Below the pieces are notes generated by a model that saw only the letters and a list, made by a program, of their open reading frames with translations, did not search any database and was not told where the DNA came from. A stretch of DNA of 64,000 bases from Thermomicrobiales bacterium (GTDB lineage Bacteria > Chloroflexota > Chloroflexia > Thermomicrobiales > UBA6265): contig JAWKPF010000020.1 in assembly GCA_041390825.1 (NCBI GenBank), forward strand, positions 17,645 to 81,644. The letters run 5' to 3'. Made by a program: the position numbers and the translations under genes. Shown piece after piece: positions 10,164-19,334 of the stretch. Position 1 is the stretch's first letter. Each line of letters opens with the position of its first letter.

Positions 10164-11189
10164 GTGCGCGTCCGTCTGGCCCTCCTCTCCATACTCGTCG
10201 CATCCCTCCTCGTCGCAGCCGCCGCGCCAAGCCAAACCCGCGCCCAAACCATCGATCTCGCCGCCGCCAGCAGCGTCGCCCAGCAACTCTCCGTCCTCGA
10301 ATCCCAATCCGCCTGGAACGCCCTCTACGACCAGCTCCATCCCGATTCCCAGCTCACCGTCGATCGCGCCACCGTCGCCTACTGGTACCAAACCTACTTC
10401 GCCCCAAACGGCCCAAACCCCGCCCAAATCACCGGCGCCGCCCTCGTCTCCTGGACCTGGCCCGTCACCGGCCGCACCTACCCCCAAACCGCCGAAATCG
10501 CCTACACCCAAACCTTCGCAAACGGCGCCACCGTCGATGAAATCGTCCGCCTCGTCCCCGCCGCCGATGGCTCCTGGCGCTGGTTCTTCGGCCGCAGCCC
10601 AGAGTTCATCCAGCAAATCACCCTCGAAGCCGGCCAGGCCCTCGATCCCCTCCCCATCCCCGATCGCACCGGCGTCCCCCCCGCGCAGCTCTTCGCCGAA
10701 GCCATCGCATCCATCACCGCCGTCGCCCCCGCCTGCTTCATCGCCGCCGGAACCACCGCCGCCCCCGCCTCCATCGGCTTCGATTCCCTCAGCAGCAACG
10801 CCTCCGAGTCCGGCGCCCGCCCAGAATTCATCAGCTACATGCCCGCCGGCGGCAGCGGCTTCCCCGATCTCGTCATCAACGCCCTCGTCCTCGCCAACGG
10901 CGAAACCCCCGAAACCGTCGCCCGCAAAATCGACGCCTCCCAGCTCACCTGGGAAGGCCCCCCAGGCTCGGCCGCGCCCCGCGCCTTCGTCGCCGATCTC
11001 GCCCCCGCCTCCGACTACCTCATCACCTACTACGAGGAATACTCCGAAGCCACCGGCTACATGCCCGTCCTCACCTGGGGCCCGGTCGGATCCAACAACC
11101 TCTTCACCGTCGTCGGGCCCGCCGCCGGCCTGATCAACGGACTCGTGGCAGAATGGAGCTTCAACGCCTTGACCACCTGTCTCGCGTGA
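10164..11189 (+). CDS. Secreted hypothetical protein
   Basis: A 341-residue protein. The start is GTG 10164, chosen because GAAAGGAA lies just upstream and the protein then opens with a classical signal peptide: VRVRLALLSILVASLLVAAA, with cleavage likely near SQTRAQ. An upstream in-frame ATG at 10104 would place charged residues before the signal. The mature part has a first domain with YQTYFAPNGPNP and SWRWFFGRSPEFI, resembling NTF2-like secreted domains, and a second half I do not recognise. Codon choice is extreme, with almost every third position C, unlike most neighbours. It lies 21 bases before a DUF2891 gene. Confidence 0.75.
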   Translation: MRVRLALLSILVASLLVAAAAPSQTRAQTIDLAAASSVAQQLSVLESQSAWNALYDQLHPDSQLTVDRATVAYWYQTYFAPNGPNPAQITGAALVSWTWPVTGRTYPQTAEIAYTQTFANGATVDEIVRLVPAADGSWRWFFGRSPEFIQQITLEAGQALDPLPIPDRTGVPPAQLFAEAIASITAVAPACFIAAGTTAAPASIGFDSLSSNASESGARPEFISYMPAGGSGFPDLVINALVLANGETPETVARKIDASQLTWEGPPGSAAPRAFVADLAPASDYLITYYEEYSEATGYMPVLTWGPVGSNNLFTVVGPAAGLINGLVAEWSFNALTTCLA

Positions 11190-11210
11190 CCATCAGCCGG
11201 AGCAACTCGC

Positions 11211-12263
11211 GTGCAACTCGATCCTGAATCCCGCCGGCGCGCCCTGAACCAGCTCGCCGACCCCTATCTCGACGTCGCGCTCGAAAACATCGTGCGCGAA
11301 TATCCCATCTACCCCTGGTACATCGCCACCGGACCCGGCGCCTATCCCACGCATCGGGAAGCCCACCCCGTCTTCTTCGGCAGCTTCGATTGGCATTCCT
11401 GCGTGGAAATGCACTGGGTCATCATGCGGCTCCTCCGGCTCGTGCCCGAAGCCAAACTGGCGGCCCACGCCGCCCACCAGCTCGATACGCTGATCACCCC
11501 GGTAGGCATGGAGCGGGAACGCGCCTTCTTTCTCGATCCCGCCCTCGGCTCCTTCGAGCGGCCATATGGCTGGGGGTGGTACCTCGCCCTCGCCGCCGAA
11601 GCGCAGCGGCTCGAATCCAGCTCCGCAACCCGCTGGGCAGAACTGCTGCGCCCGCTCGCCGAAACCCTGGAGGCCAAATTCGTCGCCTGGCTTCCGAATC
11701 TCACCTACCCGCAGCGGGTTGGCATGCATCCAAATACTGCTTTCGCCTTGATCCTCGCTCGCCCCTGGGCGCTCTTGCGCGCACGCGAGGGCGACTCAAC
11801 CCTCCTCGACCAAATCGAGATGTCCGCCTTCCGCTTCTTCCTGCGTGACGTCGACTACCCCGCCCACTACGAACCCTCGGGCGCCGACTTCCTCTCCCCG
11901 GCTCTGACCGAGGCAGTGCTCATGAGTCATGTGCTCGATCGGTCAGACTTCTTCCCCTGGTTCGATGCCTTCCTTCCCACCCTGCCGGAAAACCCAACGG
12001 CCATTCTCACACCAGCGTCGGTTTCCGATCCCACCGATGGCCAAATTGCCCATTTGCACGGACTGAATGTGAGCCGCGCCTGGGGCTGGATGACCCTCGC
12101 TGAGACCCTTCCGCCGGACGATCCGCGCCGCCCCGCCATGATCGATGCTGCCCAACGGCATGCCGCGGCATCGCTGCCCTTCGTGACCGGCAGCGATTAC
12201 GCCGTGCAACACTGGCTGGCCGTCTACGCGGTGCTGCTGTTGACCCTCGACGACTTCAGCTAG
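11211..12263 (+). CDS. DUF2891 domain protein
   Basis: A 350-residue cytosolic protein spanning the whole DUF2891 family length. It starts at GTG 11211. Family-like features include SFDWHSCVEMHWVIMRLLR near residue 65, FERPYGWGWYLALAAE near 120 and HLHGLNVSRAWGWM near 283, ending with YAVQHWLAVYAVLLL. The conserved HxC, YGWGW and HLxGLNxSR patterns suggest an alpha/alpha barrel with an active site, but the family's reaction is unknown to me. It follows the secreted-protein gene at 21 bases and precedes a membrane-protein gene at 10 bases, so the three probably form one transcript. Confidence 0.85.
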   Translation: MQLDPESRRRALNQLADPYLDVALENIVREYPIYPWYIATGPGAYPTHREAHPVFFGSFDWHSCVEMHWVIMRLLRLVPEAKLAAHAAHQLDTLITPVGMERERAFFLDPALGSFERPYGWGWYLALAAEAQRLESSSATRWAELLRPLAETLEAKFVAWLPNLTYPQRVGMHPNTAFALILARPWALLRAREGDSTLLDQIEMSAFRFFLRDVDYPAHYEPSGADFLSPALTEAVLMSHVLDRSDFFPWFDAFLPTLPENPTAILTPASVSDPTDGQIAHLHGLNVSRAWGWMTLAETLPPDDPRRPAMIDAAQRHAAASLPFVTGSDYAVQHWLAVYAVLLLTLDDFS

Positions 12264-12273
12264 CGACAACCCG

Positions 12274-12774
12274 ATGGACGGTTGGGACAACTACTTCGTG
12301 GCGCAGGCTGGAGCCGCGGCGGCATTCGCCGGACTGGTATTGGTCAGCGTTTCGATCAATCTCGACAAGATCATCAAGGGTCCGGGTTTGGTCGGACGAT
12401 CGGCCGAACCGCTGATCGTCTTGTTCACCCTGTTCGTCACCGCCAGCTTCATGCTGATTCCCGAGCAAGTGCTTTGGGTCTATGGAATCGAGGTGCTGGC
12501 AACTGCGATCGTGTTCAGCGCCACCATTGGCCACGTTCTCTGGCGCCAACACAAGATCCTGTTTGCGCCAGACAACCCATTTCCTCCACCCCCGCATTCG
12601 TTCCAATTGCGGCTGGCGCTCTGTCTGGCCACCGCAATATTGCTGATGGTGGCGGGAGTGCTGCTCACCCTCGATCACGAGCGCGGAGCGTTCGCGCTCG
12701 TGCCCGCGATGGTTGTCGGGTTCCTACTGGCGTTCATGGACGCCTGGGTCTTGTTGATCGAAGTAGACCGATAG
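12274..12774 (+). CDS. Small integral membrane protein, four predicted helices
   Basis: A 166-residue protein, ATG 12274. Four hydrophobic segments are visible: residues 10-28 (AGAAAAFAGLVLVSVSINL), about 44-62 (EPLIVLFTLFVTASFMLI), about 68-88 (WVYGIEVLATAIVFSATIG) and two closely spaced segments after residue 108. A Pro-rich loop, PFPPPPHSF, splits the two halves. It resembles unannotated four-helix membrane proteins found widely in actinobacteria and Chloroflexota. It lies 10 bases after the DUF2891 gene and ends ahead of a bidirectional terminator. Function unknown. Confidence 0.7.
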   Translation: MDGWDNYFVAQAGAAAAFAGLVLVSVSINLDKIIKGPGLVGRSAEPLIVLFTLFVTASFMLIPEQVLWVYGIEVLATAIVFSATIGHVLWRQHKILFAPDNPFPPPPHSFQLRLALCLATAILLMVAGVLLTLDHERGAFALVPAMVVGFLLAFMDAWVLLIEVDR

Positions 12775-12934
12775 GCAGACTCGCGCCTCGGGTGGCCTTG
12801 CCTCGCTGCAGTTCCGCGTCAATAGCACGCGTCTCCTCACCGATAGCAACGTGAGCCGATCAGGCAGTGGCGCTCGCCGCCGCAATCGGGCTTTGCTGCG
12901 CAGGATTCACCAGGAATCGGCCAAGAAAGAGAAA

Positions 12935-12963
12935 CGCCCTCGGCTCTTTCAAAGCCGAGGGCG
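12935..12963. terminator. Intrinsic terminator between convergent genes
   Basis: CGCCCTCGGCT and AGCCGAGGGCG form a perfect 11-bp stem with a 7-base loop. On the minus strand the stem is followed by TTTCTCTTTCTT, so it best serves the TAP-hydrolase gene (12987-14966), and it also lies downstream of the plus-strand operon. Confidence 0.8.
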
Positions 12964-12986
12964 CCCCGTTTTGCGGGTGGAGAAGA

Positions 12987-14966
12987 CTAGCTCACAGGCA
13001 TCGCCCAGATCGGCCAGAGATCTCCGGTACAGCCTGAGTCCGGCTGCTTGAACGGAGTGTCGATGAACGCCCGCGCCACATCCTTTGCGCACTGCGACTG
13101 GGCAATGACCCCATGCCCGCTCGCCGGGAACTGCACATAGAAGCTGCTGGACAGATTCACGAACGCCGATCGGTTCCAGGAGACGGGCGTCTGAAAGTCG
13201 TAGTTCCCGGCCATGATGAGTGTCGGGATGTCGCTCACGACCGGCTCCGACTCGATATCGTTGGCCCGTCCAGATGGCCAGAATTCACATGTCGCAAACT
13301 GCTCGGCCATGAAGCTGATGGCGCCAAACGCGAGCTCGGGGATCTCCAGCGATTCGGCATTGGCGATCACGTTGCTGAAATCTTCGAAGGGCGCCTCTTC
13401 GTTGCATTCGACCGAATTGAACATCGGCTCATTCAGCCCAATGGTGTAGATATCGATCAGGTCGACCGTCCCGGCCATGATCGTGAAGACGCGCGCAACC
13501 GCTGCGTCGCTCATTGCAGCAAGCTCGGCCAGCAACGCCTCGCGATTCGCGGTTTGCGTTTCGCTGGCGAATCCCTTCTCGATGAACGTCTGCAAGCTCT
13601 CGCGGGTGCGCGGCACCTTGTCCAACCAGGTGAGCAGGGTGAGCACCGTGTCGCTGTCACTGGGCGAAAGTTGGCTCGCACGCGACTGGATGCTGGCGAT
13701 GAACGCCTCTGCCTGGGCGTTGGCATCGATATCGACCGCCGCTGGCAACGCCGGAGCGACCTCGGCCATGGGAGCCTCATCACTCTCTTCGGCGGCCACC
13801 TCCGAATCGGCCGATTCGGATTGCGGACCCACGATCGAACCGGACACGATGGCGTTGTACGTCGTTGTAATTCCCTGTTCGAGTTCGGCAATCATCAGCG
13901 GAATGTAGGCAGCCGACTCGGTATACGAACTGATGCCCGTGACCACATTCACCAGATCGAGCGAGGTCACGGTAGTGCCGTCGTTCCCCTGGATGGACGC
14001 CACTTCGGCGGACCGCAGCAGCGTCTTGAAACGCTCCTTCAGGTTCGGATAGGCGTTGTCGCACACCGGGTCGACCTTGCAATCCGCGAAGAGCTGCATC
14101 ACCACTTCATGCGCTTCGGTCACGAACCGCTCGAACCCGGGAATCTCCGGCGGGAACGACGAATCGAGCACCACCGAACGGATACCGGCGTCCGCATGGT
14201 CACGCATCAGCACCAACGCAAGCCGCGTTCCGTAGGAGATGCCGAACAGGTTGTAGGTCGGATAGCCCAACGCATCCATCAAGGCCACGGCATCATTTGC
14301 GCTGGCGACGCTGTTGTATTGCCGAAGGTCGACGCCACTGGCCGTCAGCTCGTGCACGCAGCGACGCGTATCGGCGCCAACCGAGAGGCGCGCATCCTGC
14401 ATCAGTTGCGCCTCGTCGAACTCTGGAGAAAGATCCGACTCGGTCGTGCCACCCCCGCTGAAGAGGGAATCGTCGAACAGCTCTTCGACGGTAAAGAAGC
14501 TGCAAACCAACGGAGACGAGAACTGCGTGCCGCGCTGATCGAAGAGAATGATGTCCCGATCCTGGCGCATCTCATCGAAGATCTCATTGGCATATGCATC
14601 CAGCCCGCTCAGCGCACTGCCACCGGGACCGCCCTCCAGATACAAAATCGGGTCTTCCTTGGGCGTCGGGCTGGTGCTCTTGAGAATCACGTAGGTAATG
14701 CTGATCTGCCGACCCTCTGGCTGGGACCAGTTTTCCGGCACCTGCAAGGTTCCGCATTCGACATCGCCGAGTTCCGGTGTGACCAGTTGCATGTCGAAGA
14801 GCATCAGTTGCCCACAATCGATGACCGTGCGGGCTGCGGTCTGCGTTGTGTTTCCCTGAAGATTGGGAGCAATGGCGCTCTGGGTTACGGCGCCAAGCAG
14901 CGTGCTGACGCCCATGATGAACGCCATCACCAGCTCGAGGATTCGCTCTGTAAATGGATTTGTCAT
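12987..14966 (-). CDS. Secreted alpha/beta hydrolase, TAP (tripeptidyl aminopeptidase-like) family
   Basis: A 659-residue serine hydrolase. The first 35 residues include the hydrophobic segment LELVMAFIMGVSTLLGAV, a signal peptide or anchor. The oxyanion loop is YLEGGPGGSA (about residue 108), RDIILFDQRGTQFS follows, and the nucleophile elbow is FGISYGTRLAL near 243 with catalytic Ser. The C-terminal TAP-like domain carries IPTLIMAGNYDFQTP (catalytic Asp) and FPASGHGVIAQ (catalytic His). An insertion of about 100 low-complexity acidic and Ala-rich residues (about 380-430) separates core and C-terminal part. The family cleaves peptides from the N-terminus or small esters; substrate unknown. 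Start ATG 14966 is preceded by AAGGAAG. Confidence 0.85.
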   Translation of the reverse strand: MTNPFTERILELVMAFIMGVSTLLGAVTQSAIAPNLQGNTTQTAARTVIDCGQLMLFDMQLVTPELGDVECGTLQVPENWSQPEGRQISITYVILKSTSPTPKEDPILYLEGGPGGSALSGLDAYANEIFDEMRQDRDIILFDQRGTQFSSPLVCSFFTVEELFDDSLFSGGGTTESDLSPEFDEAQLMQDARLSVGADTRRCVHELTASGVDLRQYNSVASANDAVALMDALGYPTYNLFGISYGTRLALVLMRDHADAGIRSVVLDSSFPPEIPGFERFVTEAHEVVMQLFADCKVDPVCDNAYPNLKERFKTLLRSAEVASIQGNDGTTVTSLDLVNVVTGISSYTESAAYIPLMIAELEQGITTTYNAIVSGSIVGPQSESADSEVAAEESDEAPMAEVAPALPAAVDIDANAQAEAFIASIQSRASQLSPSDSDTVLTLLTWLDKVPRTRESLQTFIEKGFASETQTANREALLAELAAMSDAAVARVFTIMAGTVDLIDIYTIGLNEPMFNSVECNEEAPFEDFSNVIANAESLEIPELAFGAISFMAEQFATCEFWPSGRANDIESEPVVSDIPTLIMAGNYDFQTPVSWNRSAFVNLSSSFYVQFPASGHGVIAQSQCAKDVARAFIDTPFKQPDSGCTGDLWPIWAMPVS

Positions 14967-15162
14967 GTCCCTGCTTCCTTATATAAGGGTTTGTGAATCT
15001 TAATCCTGCTACCATGGAGATGGGAAGCGTGCCGCCCACCGCGCAAGGAATTCTAGGGTATAGCGGCGTCAGGTCACATTCCGAACGCCGTTCCAGGAAA
15101 GCAAGGTTTGGGATGCCGCCAGATCAGATCGATCGGGCGAGCGCAAACGGAGGCAGAACTCG

Positions 15163-16743
15163 ATGACCATCGTCCTGCAGTCCATCGACGCGCTTGTTCG
15201 CGGAGCATGCCGCAACGCTCCGGTGCCGCGCCTCTATGAGCTTGCCCTCGCGGCTGGCGACGCCCAATTGGCGCAGGGCGGGTCGCTGGTGGTCTCGACA
15301 GGCACGCATACCGGCCGGTCTCCCAAAGATCGATTCATCGTCGATCAACCCGCAACATCACAAACCGTCGACTGGAACGAGATCAATCAGCCGATCGAGC
15401 AAGGCGACGCCGACCGATTGCGGGACGCCGTGATCGCCTATCTCGGCGAACGGAACTGCTTCGTGCAGGATCTCGATGCGGGAGCCGACCCTCTGCATCG
15501 TCTACCGATCCGCATCGTCACCCCGTCCGCATGGCATGCGCTCTTCGCGGAGACAATGTTCGTCCGTCCGTCCAGTGCCGAGCGCGCGCAGCAGGAACCG
15601 GCGTTCACCGTCTTGCACGCGCCCGATTTCGAGCCGGATCCAGCGGAGTTTGGACTGCGCACGAGCACATTCATTGTGGTCGATATCTCCGCCGGGACGA
15701 TCCTGATCGGCGGCACGCAGTATGCCGGGGAGATCAAGAAATCGATCTTCTCCGTCATGAACTTTCTCCTGCCCGAACGTGGCGTCCTCCCGATGCATTG
15801 CTCCTGCAATGCCGGAGCAGACGGGGATGTCGCTCTCTTCTTCGGACTCTCCGGCACGGGCAAGACCACGCTCTCGGCCGATCCAAATCGCATTCTGATC
15901 GGCGACGACGAACATGGCTGGAGCGACAGCGGAGTGTTCAACTTCGAGGGTGGATGCTACGCCAAGGTAATCTCCCTCAGCGCCGAAGCCGAGCCGGAGA
16001 TTTACGCGACCACGCACATGTTCGGCACCATCCTGGAAAATGTAGTGCTCGACCCCGATACGCGTGTGATCGACTTCGACGACGATCGGTACACCCAGAA
16101 CACGCGCGCGGCCTATCCGCTCTCCTCGATCCCCAATGCGTCCACAACCGGAGTGGCCGGGGAGCCATCGAATGTGATCATGTTGACGGCCGATGCGTTT
16201 GGCGTCCTCCCACCGGTCGCCAGACTCACGACCGACCAGGCCCTCTACTACTTCCTCTCCGGCTACACGTCGAAGATCGCCGGCACCGAGATTGGCATCG
16301 ACGAGCCAGTTGCCACCTTCAGCGCTGGGTTCGGCGCGCCATTCCTGCCTCGGCGGCCAGCCGACTACGCCACGTTGCTGGCAGAGCGGCTCGATTCGAG
16401 CGGCGCGCAAGCGTGGCTGGTCAACACCGGTTGGACCGGCGGACCATACGGCGTTGGCCAACGCATGCCGATCGAGGCAACCCGTTCCATCATCACAGCA
16501 ATTCTGGACGGATCGCTACAATCAGCTGAGTGGGTGACTGGCGAAGCGATCGGCCTGTCGGTGCCGGTGCATTGCCCGGGTGTGCCAGACGGCCTGCTCC
16601 GCCCGCGTGACAGTTGGATCGATTCCGCCGCATACGATGCTACTGCCGAGAAGTTGGCAGGCATGTTTGCCGCGAACTTCGCCCAGTTCCTGCCCTACGT
16701 CAGCGAGGCAGTCGCCATGGCAGGACCCGCACGGAATCGATAG
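15163..16743 (+). CDS. pckA: Phosphoenolpyruvate carboxykinase (ATP)
   Basis: Gluconeogenic enzyme converting oxaloacetate and ATP to phosphoenolpyruvate, CO2 and ADP in the cytosol. The 526 residues match the ATP-dependent family length. Motifs: TGRSPKDRFIV near 50 (substrate binding), IGGTQYAGEIKKSIFSVMNF near 185, the P-loop GLSGTGKTTLSADPNR near 227, metal-binding LIGDDEHGW near 247, NFEGGCYAK near 262 and NTRAAYP near 310. Start ATG 15163 is preceded by GGAGG. It is monocistronic: a divergent TAP-hydrolase gene lies upstream and a terminator hairpin follows. Confidence 0.97.
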   Translation: MTIVLQSIDALVRGACRNAPVPRLYELALAAGDAQLAQGGSLVVSTGTHTGRSPKDRFIVDQPATSQTVDWNEINQPIEQGDADRLRDAVIAYLGERNCFVQDLDAGADPLHRLPIRIVTPSAWHALFAETMFVRPSSAERAQQEPAFTVLHAPDFEPDPAEFGLRTSTFIVVDISAGTILIGGTQYAGEIKKSIFSVMNFLLPERGVLPMHCSCNAGADGDVALFFGLSGTGKTTLSADPNRILIGDDEHGWSDSGVFNFEGGCYAKVISLSAEAEPEIYATTHMFGTILENVVLDPDTRVIDFDDDRYTQNTRAAYPLSSIPNASTTGVAGEPSNVIMLTADAFGVLPPVARLTTDQALYYFLSGYTSKIAGTEIGIDEPVATFSAGFGAPFLPRRPADYATLLAERLDSSGAQAWLVNTGWTGGPYGVGQRMPIEATRSIITAILDGSLQSAEWVTGEAIGLSVPVHCPGVPDGLLRPRDSWIDSAAYDATAEKLAGMFAANFAQFLPYVSEAVAMAGPARNR

Positions 16744-16796
16744 CCTCTTTCCGAGATCGCCTCTACCGGGGGCTCGAAACGGTCGCGGCATGTCAA

Positions 16797-16823
16797 GGCC
16801 CGGTCCGCAAGCGAACCGGGCTT
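16797..16823. terminator. Terminator-like hairpin after pckA
   Basis: GCCCGGT (16798-16804) pairs with ACCGGGC (16815-16821) around a 10-base loop, with flanking AAG/CTT extending the stem across a bulge. It lies about 55 bases past the pckA stop and upstream of the convergent membrane-protein gene. No clear T-run follows. Confidence 0.5.
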
Positions 16824-16900
16824 CGCGATCTCACCATGCTACGAATATTAGCTGATCGCGTCGTTCGAAACGTGGAAGTTCACGTTGCCCGCGACGAGCA

Positions 16901-18064
16901 TCAGGACACTGCGATGCCTTGCTCCGCGGCCACGCGCCGCAAGTAGATCGGACGATAGCGATCGTAGAGCGCGATGATGATGGACACCAGGAAGAGGAAG
17001 AAGATCGTCGTTCCCACATGGAGATGACCGTCGCTTCGCCGCAGGACGAAGTCGTAGACCAGCACGATCGCGACGTTCGCCAGCGCCACGCCGAGAAACT
17101 CCTTCATCGCGGTGTCGAACGACATTCCCTGCCGGCCAAGCCATTCAGTGATGAGCGTATTGAGAATCACCACGATCACCACGCCAATCGCCAACCGACC
17201 ATTTGAAATCTCGATTCCCGGCAGGACACTGGCAAAGATGCCAAGAATCAGACCGAGCAGCACGATCTTCTCGATCAGACCGTTGTTGAAGAACTTCTCG
17301 ACCTGGTTTTCCTGATAACCGATATTGCTCGACTGCACCCGGTAGGCCGGATCGGTGTTCAGATGCGCATCGGCATCGAAGGTCCATCCCCAGTCGGGCT
17401 TGGGCAACTTGTGCATGAAGATCCAGCGCAGCAGGAAAACCAGTCCGATCAGCACCGCGATGAGCCCGATGAAGAACGGGATGTTGTCGGAAATGATCGT
17501 CCCCCAGGAGGTATCCACCGACACCCCGAAGATGTCCTCCCGAATGAAGTCGGTCACGTCCATTTGGGCAATGTGGATCCAGTACTCCTGCGGGAGCTTG
17601 ATAAAGATCCAGATGAACGCCGCGGCGTAGATGACGTGCCGCTTGGAAAGCCGTCGTGGATTCCATCGGGTGCGCACGCCTTCGATGAAATCGAAGAAGT
17701 ATTCGAAGGTGTTGGGGAAGATGAAGAGCAACGCCCGGATATGGAACGTCTCGAACAGCACCACCCCGACCAGACGGTAGTACCAAAGGAACCGCCCAAC
17801 CCCGAATGCATGCAAATTGGTCCAGTTGCGCATGGTGGCGATATAGGCAATCGCCAGGTAGTAGATATCGAGCGCCTTGTCATAGCCCTGATACCAGTCG
17901 AGATTGAGGTTGGTGTAGTTCTGGAAGATGGTCTGATCGGCGGCGTCGATGATCATCGCCGCCAGGATGGCCGGCAGCGGGAACCGCGGAATCGCCAGCG
18001 GGACGAAGAGCCGCAGCGCCAGCACGATGCCAAAGACAACCAGATCCTGCGTATGCTCGGTCAC
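16901..18064 (-). CDS. Multi-spanning membrane protein, unknown function
   Basis: A 387-residue integral membrane protein. Start GTG 18064 (VTEHTQDLVVFG) is chosen because GAGGGG sits just upstream; longer frames add Cys- and Arg-rich residues that look non-coding. Hydrophobic helices include LVVFGIVLALRLFVPLAIP, FLWYYRLVGVVLFETFHI, NIPFFIGLIAVLIGLVFLL, IVLLGLILGIFASVLPGI, LAIGVVIVVILNTLITEWL and a last pair near TTIFFLFLVSIIIALY. A soluble loop with DWYQGYDKALDIYYL near residue 55 and another near LPKPDWGWTFDADAH separate the helices. I do not recognise the family. A second small membrane protein is encoded just upstream on the same strand. Confidence 0.8.
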   Translation of the reverse strand: MTEHTQDLVVFGIVLALRLFVPLAIPRFPLPAILAAMIIDAADQTIFQNYTNLNLDWYQGYDKALDIYYLAIAYIATMRNWTNLHAFGVGRFLWYYRLVGVVLFETFHIRALLFIFPNTFEYFFDFIEGVRTRWNPRRLSKRHVIYAAAFIWIFIKLPQEYWIHIAQMDVTDFIREDIFGVSVDTSWGTIISDNIPFFIGLIAVLIGLVFLLRWIFMHKLPKPDWGWTFDADAHLNTDPAYRVQSSNIGYQENQVEKFFNNGLIEKIVLLGLILGIFASVLPGIEISNGRLAIGVVIVVILNTLITEWLGRQGMSFDTAMKEFLGVALANVAIVLVYDFVLRRSDGHLHVGTTIFFLFLVSIIIALYDRYRPIYLRRVAAEQGIAVS

Positions 18065-18187
18065 GCGCCCCTCGCTTCGCCTGCGCCAACACTCTTCCAA
18101 CGTTCGATTCGCACACGTTCTCGTCGCGCAGCATAGCACGCTGTACGGACAGGGCGAATGCGCCAAAAGTGGAAGTTCCGCCCGAAG

Positions 18188-18379
18188 CTAGAGCGAAACG
18201 AGACCTGCCATGAACGCGCCAAAGGCAAAGATGAGCATGAGTATGGCGAACATGGTGAACGACCCGCGCGACTGCATCGCGCGCGGGGTCTTGGTGATAT
18301 AGCGCTGGCGCAAGAGCGACAAGGCGAAAACAAGCGCGCCGCCGCTGATGCCGAACCAGAGAACCGATTGCGCGTCCAT
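18188..18379 (-). CDS. Small two-helix membrane protein
   Basis: A 63-residue protein from ATG 18379 (MDAQSVLWFGISGGAL); a GTG at 18406 would add nine residues. Two hydrophobic helices: VLWFGISGGALVFALSLL and FTMFAILMLIFAFGAFMAGL, joined by a basic loop (RQRYITKTPRAMQSRG). It lies about 120 bases upstream of the larger membrane-protein gene on the same strand and divergently to a MerR regulator. Function unknown. Confidence 0.6.
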   Translation of the reverse strand: MDAQSVLWFGISGGALVFALSLLRQRYITKTPRAMQSRGSFTMFAILMLIFAFGAFMAGLVSL

Positions 18380-18473
18380 GTTAGGGCCGCTGGAGGTGAT
18401 CGACACTCATGCCGCAATGGTACCAACCCAATCCAGCCCCGGCATGCGGCACAATTGCGCCGATGGATGGAGT

Positions 18474-18989
18474 ATGCCGGTGAGCAACGACCAGCAATGG
18501 GAATCCGACGATCGGCGACGCGGTGTGCCCCCGCCGCCCGGACGTCCCATCCCGTTGCCTACCGCGCCACCCGCGCCACGCTACTCGCTCGGCGATCTGG
18601 AGCGAGAAACAAAGATCAGTGCCCGCACGATTCGCTACTACATCTCCGAAGGACTGCTTCCCCCTGCATATGGTCGTGGGCCAACGGCAACCTACGATCT
18701 GGGGCACCTGCTGCGGCTTCGGCTGATCGCATCGCTGAAAGACAACCGGCTTGGATTGAGTGAGATTCGCGAGCGGCTCAACGGTCTGAGCGACGACGAC
18801 ATCGCTGCGATCCTCAACGTGCAAACTGAACCAGTACAGGAATTCTGGCGCCGTATCGAGTTGCATCCCGATATCGAACTGCACGTGCGGCAACGCACCC
18901 GCACCGACCCGGCTATGGACGAAGCGGTCGAGCTGATCGTCGGACTCAGCCGGCCGGTGATCGAGCGGCTGGAAGGGCGCCGGGGATGA
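18474..18989 (+). CDS. MerR-family transcriptional regulator
   Basis: A 171-residue DNA-binding protein. Start ATG 18474 (MPVSNDQQWES) is chosen for the GGAG upstream. A Pro-rich N-terminal tail (RRGVPPPPGRP) precedes the MerR winged helix at about residues 37-105: YSLGDLERETKISARTIRYY, then ISEGLLPPAYGRG and LGHLLRLRLIASLKD. The C-terminal part is charged and lacks the clustered Cys of metal sensors, so the effector is unknown. Its last codons overlap the ATG of the next gene (ATGA), indicating translational coupling. Confidence 0.85.
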   Translation: MPVSNDQQWESDDRRRGVPPPPGRPIPLPTAPPAPRYSLGDLERETKISARTIRYYISEGLLPPAYGRGPTATYDLGHLLRLRLIASLKDNRLGLSEIRERLNGLSDDDIAAILNVQTEPVQEFWRRIELHPDIELHVRQRTRTDPAMDEAVELIVGLSRPVIERLEGRRG

Positions 18990-19327
18990 CGGTCGAGAAG
19001 TCTCAGGATGAGCTCTGGATTCCAGACAACGAGGACGGCAGCGGGTGGGCAGCGGTCGATTGGACCAGCGTGGCGCGCGGTCGCAGATACTTCTACCGCC
19101 ATGCCGAGCCAGATGCGGAAGCACGAAAACTGCGCCCTCCCTGGTATTGCGTGGTGACCCGGCTGGACACGCCGCTCGTGCATGCCCCCCACGAGAACAG
19201 CTACTACGTGACTGCCGAAGAGCTCTCCGACTTCCTCGCGGAAATCATCCTGGCAGGCGGAAACGAGGTGCTCTGGCGCATCGAGCCAATCGCCGCGCCG
19301 CCGGCCGAGTCGGGAGCGTTGCGTTGA
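18986..19327 (+). CDS. Hypothetical protein coupled to MerR regulator
   Basis: A 113-residue protein with no signal or membrane segment. It contains WAAVDWTSVARGRRYFYRH, RPPWYCVVTRLDTPLVHAP and YYVTAEELSDFLAEII. No known family is recognised. It overlaps the MerR gene by four bases (ATGA), so the two are co-translated; it may be a partner or the regulated output. It ends 8 bases from the convergent metallophosphoesterase gene. Confidence 0.65.
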   Translation: MTVEKSQDELWIPDNEDGSGWAAVDWTSVARGRRYFYRHAEPDAEARKLRPPWYCVVTRLDTPLVHAPHENSYYVTAEELSDFLAEIILAGGNEVLWRIEPIAAPPAESGALR

Positions 19328-19334
19328 GACGCGT

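Noticed and set aside
9782..10540. A 252-codon plus-strand frame just after the SOS-like promoter
   Set aside because: Pro/Arg-rich, runs in a wrong phase through the secreted-protein gene and has no ribosome site.
13113..14996. A 627-codon plus-strand open frame
   Set aside because: It lies wholly antisense to the TAP-hydrolase gene, which has clear catalytic motifs. The frame is His/Arg-rich, as expected for the complement of a GC-rich gene.
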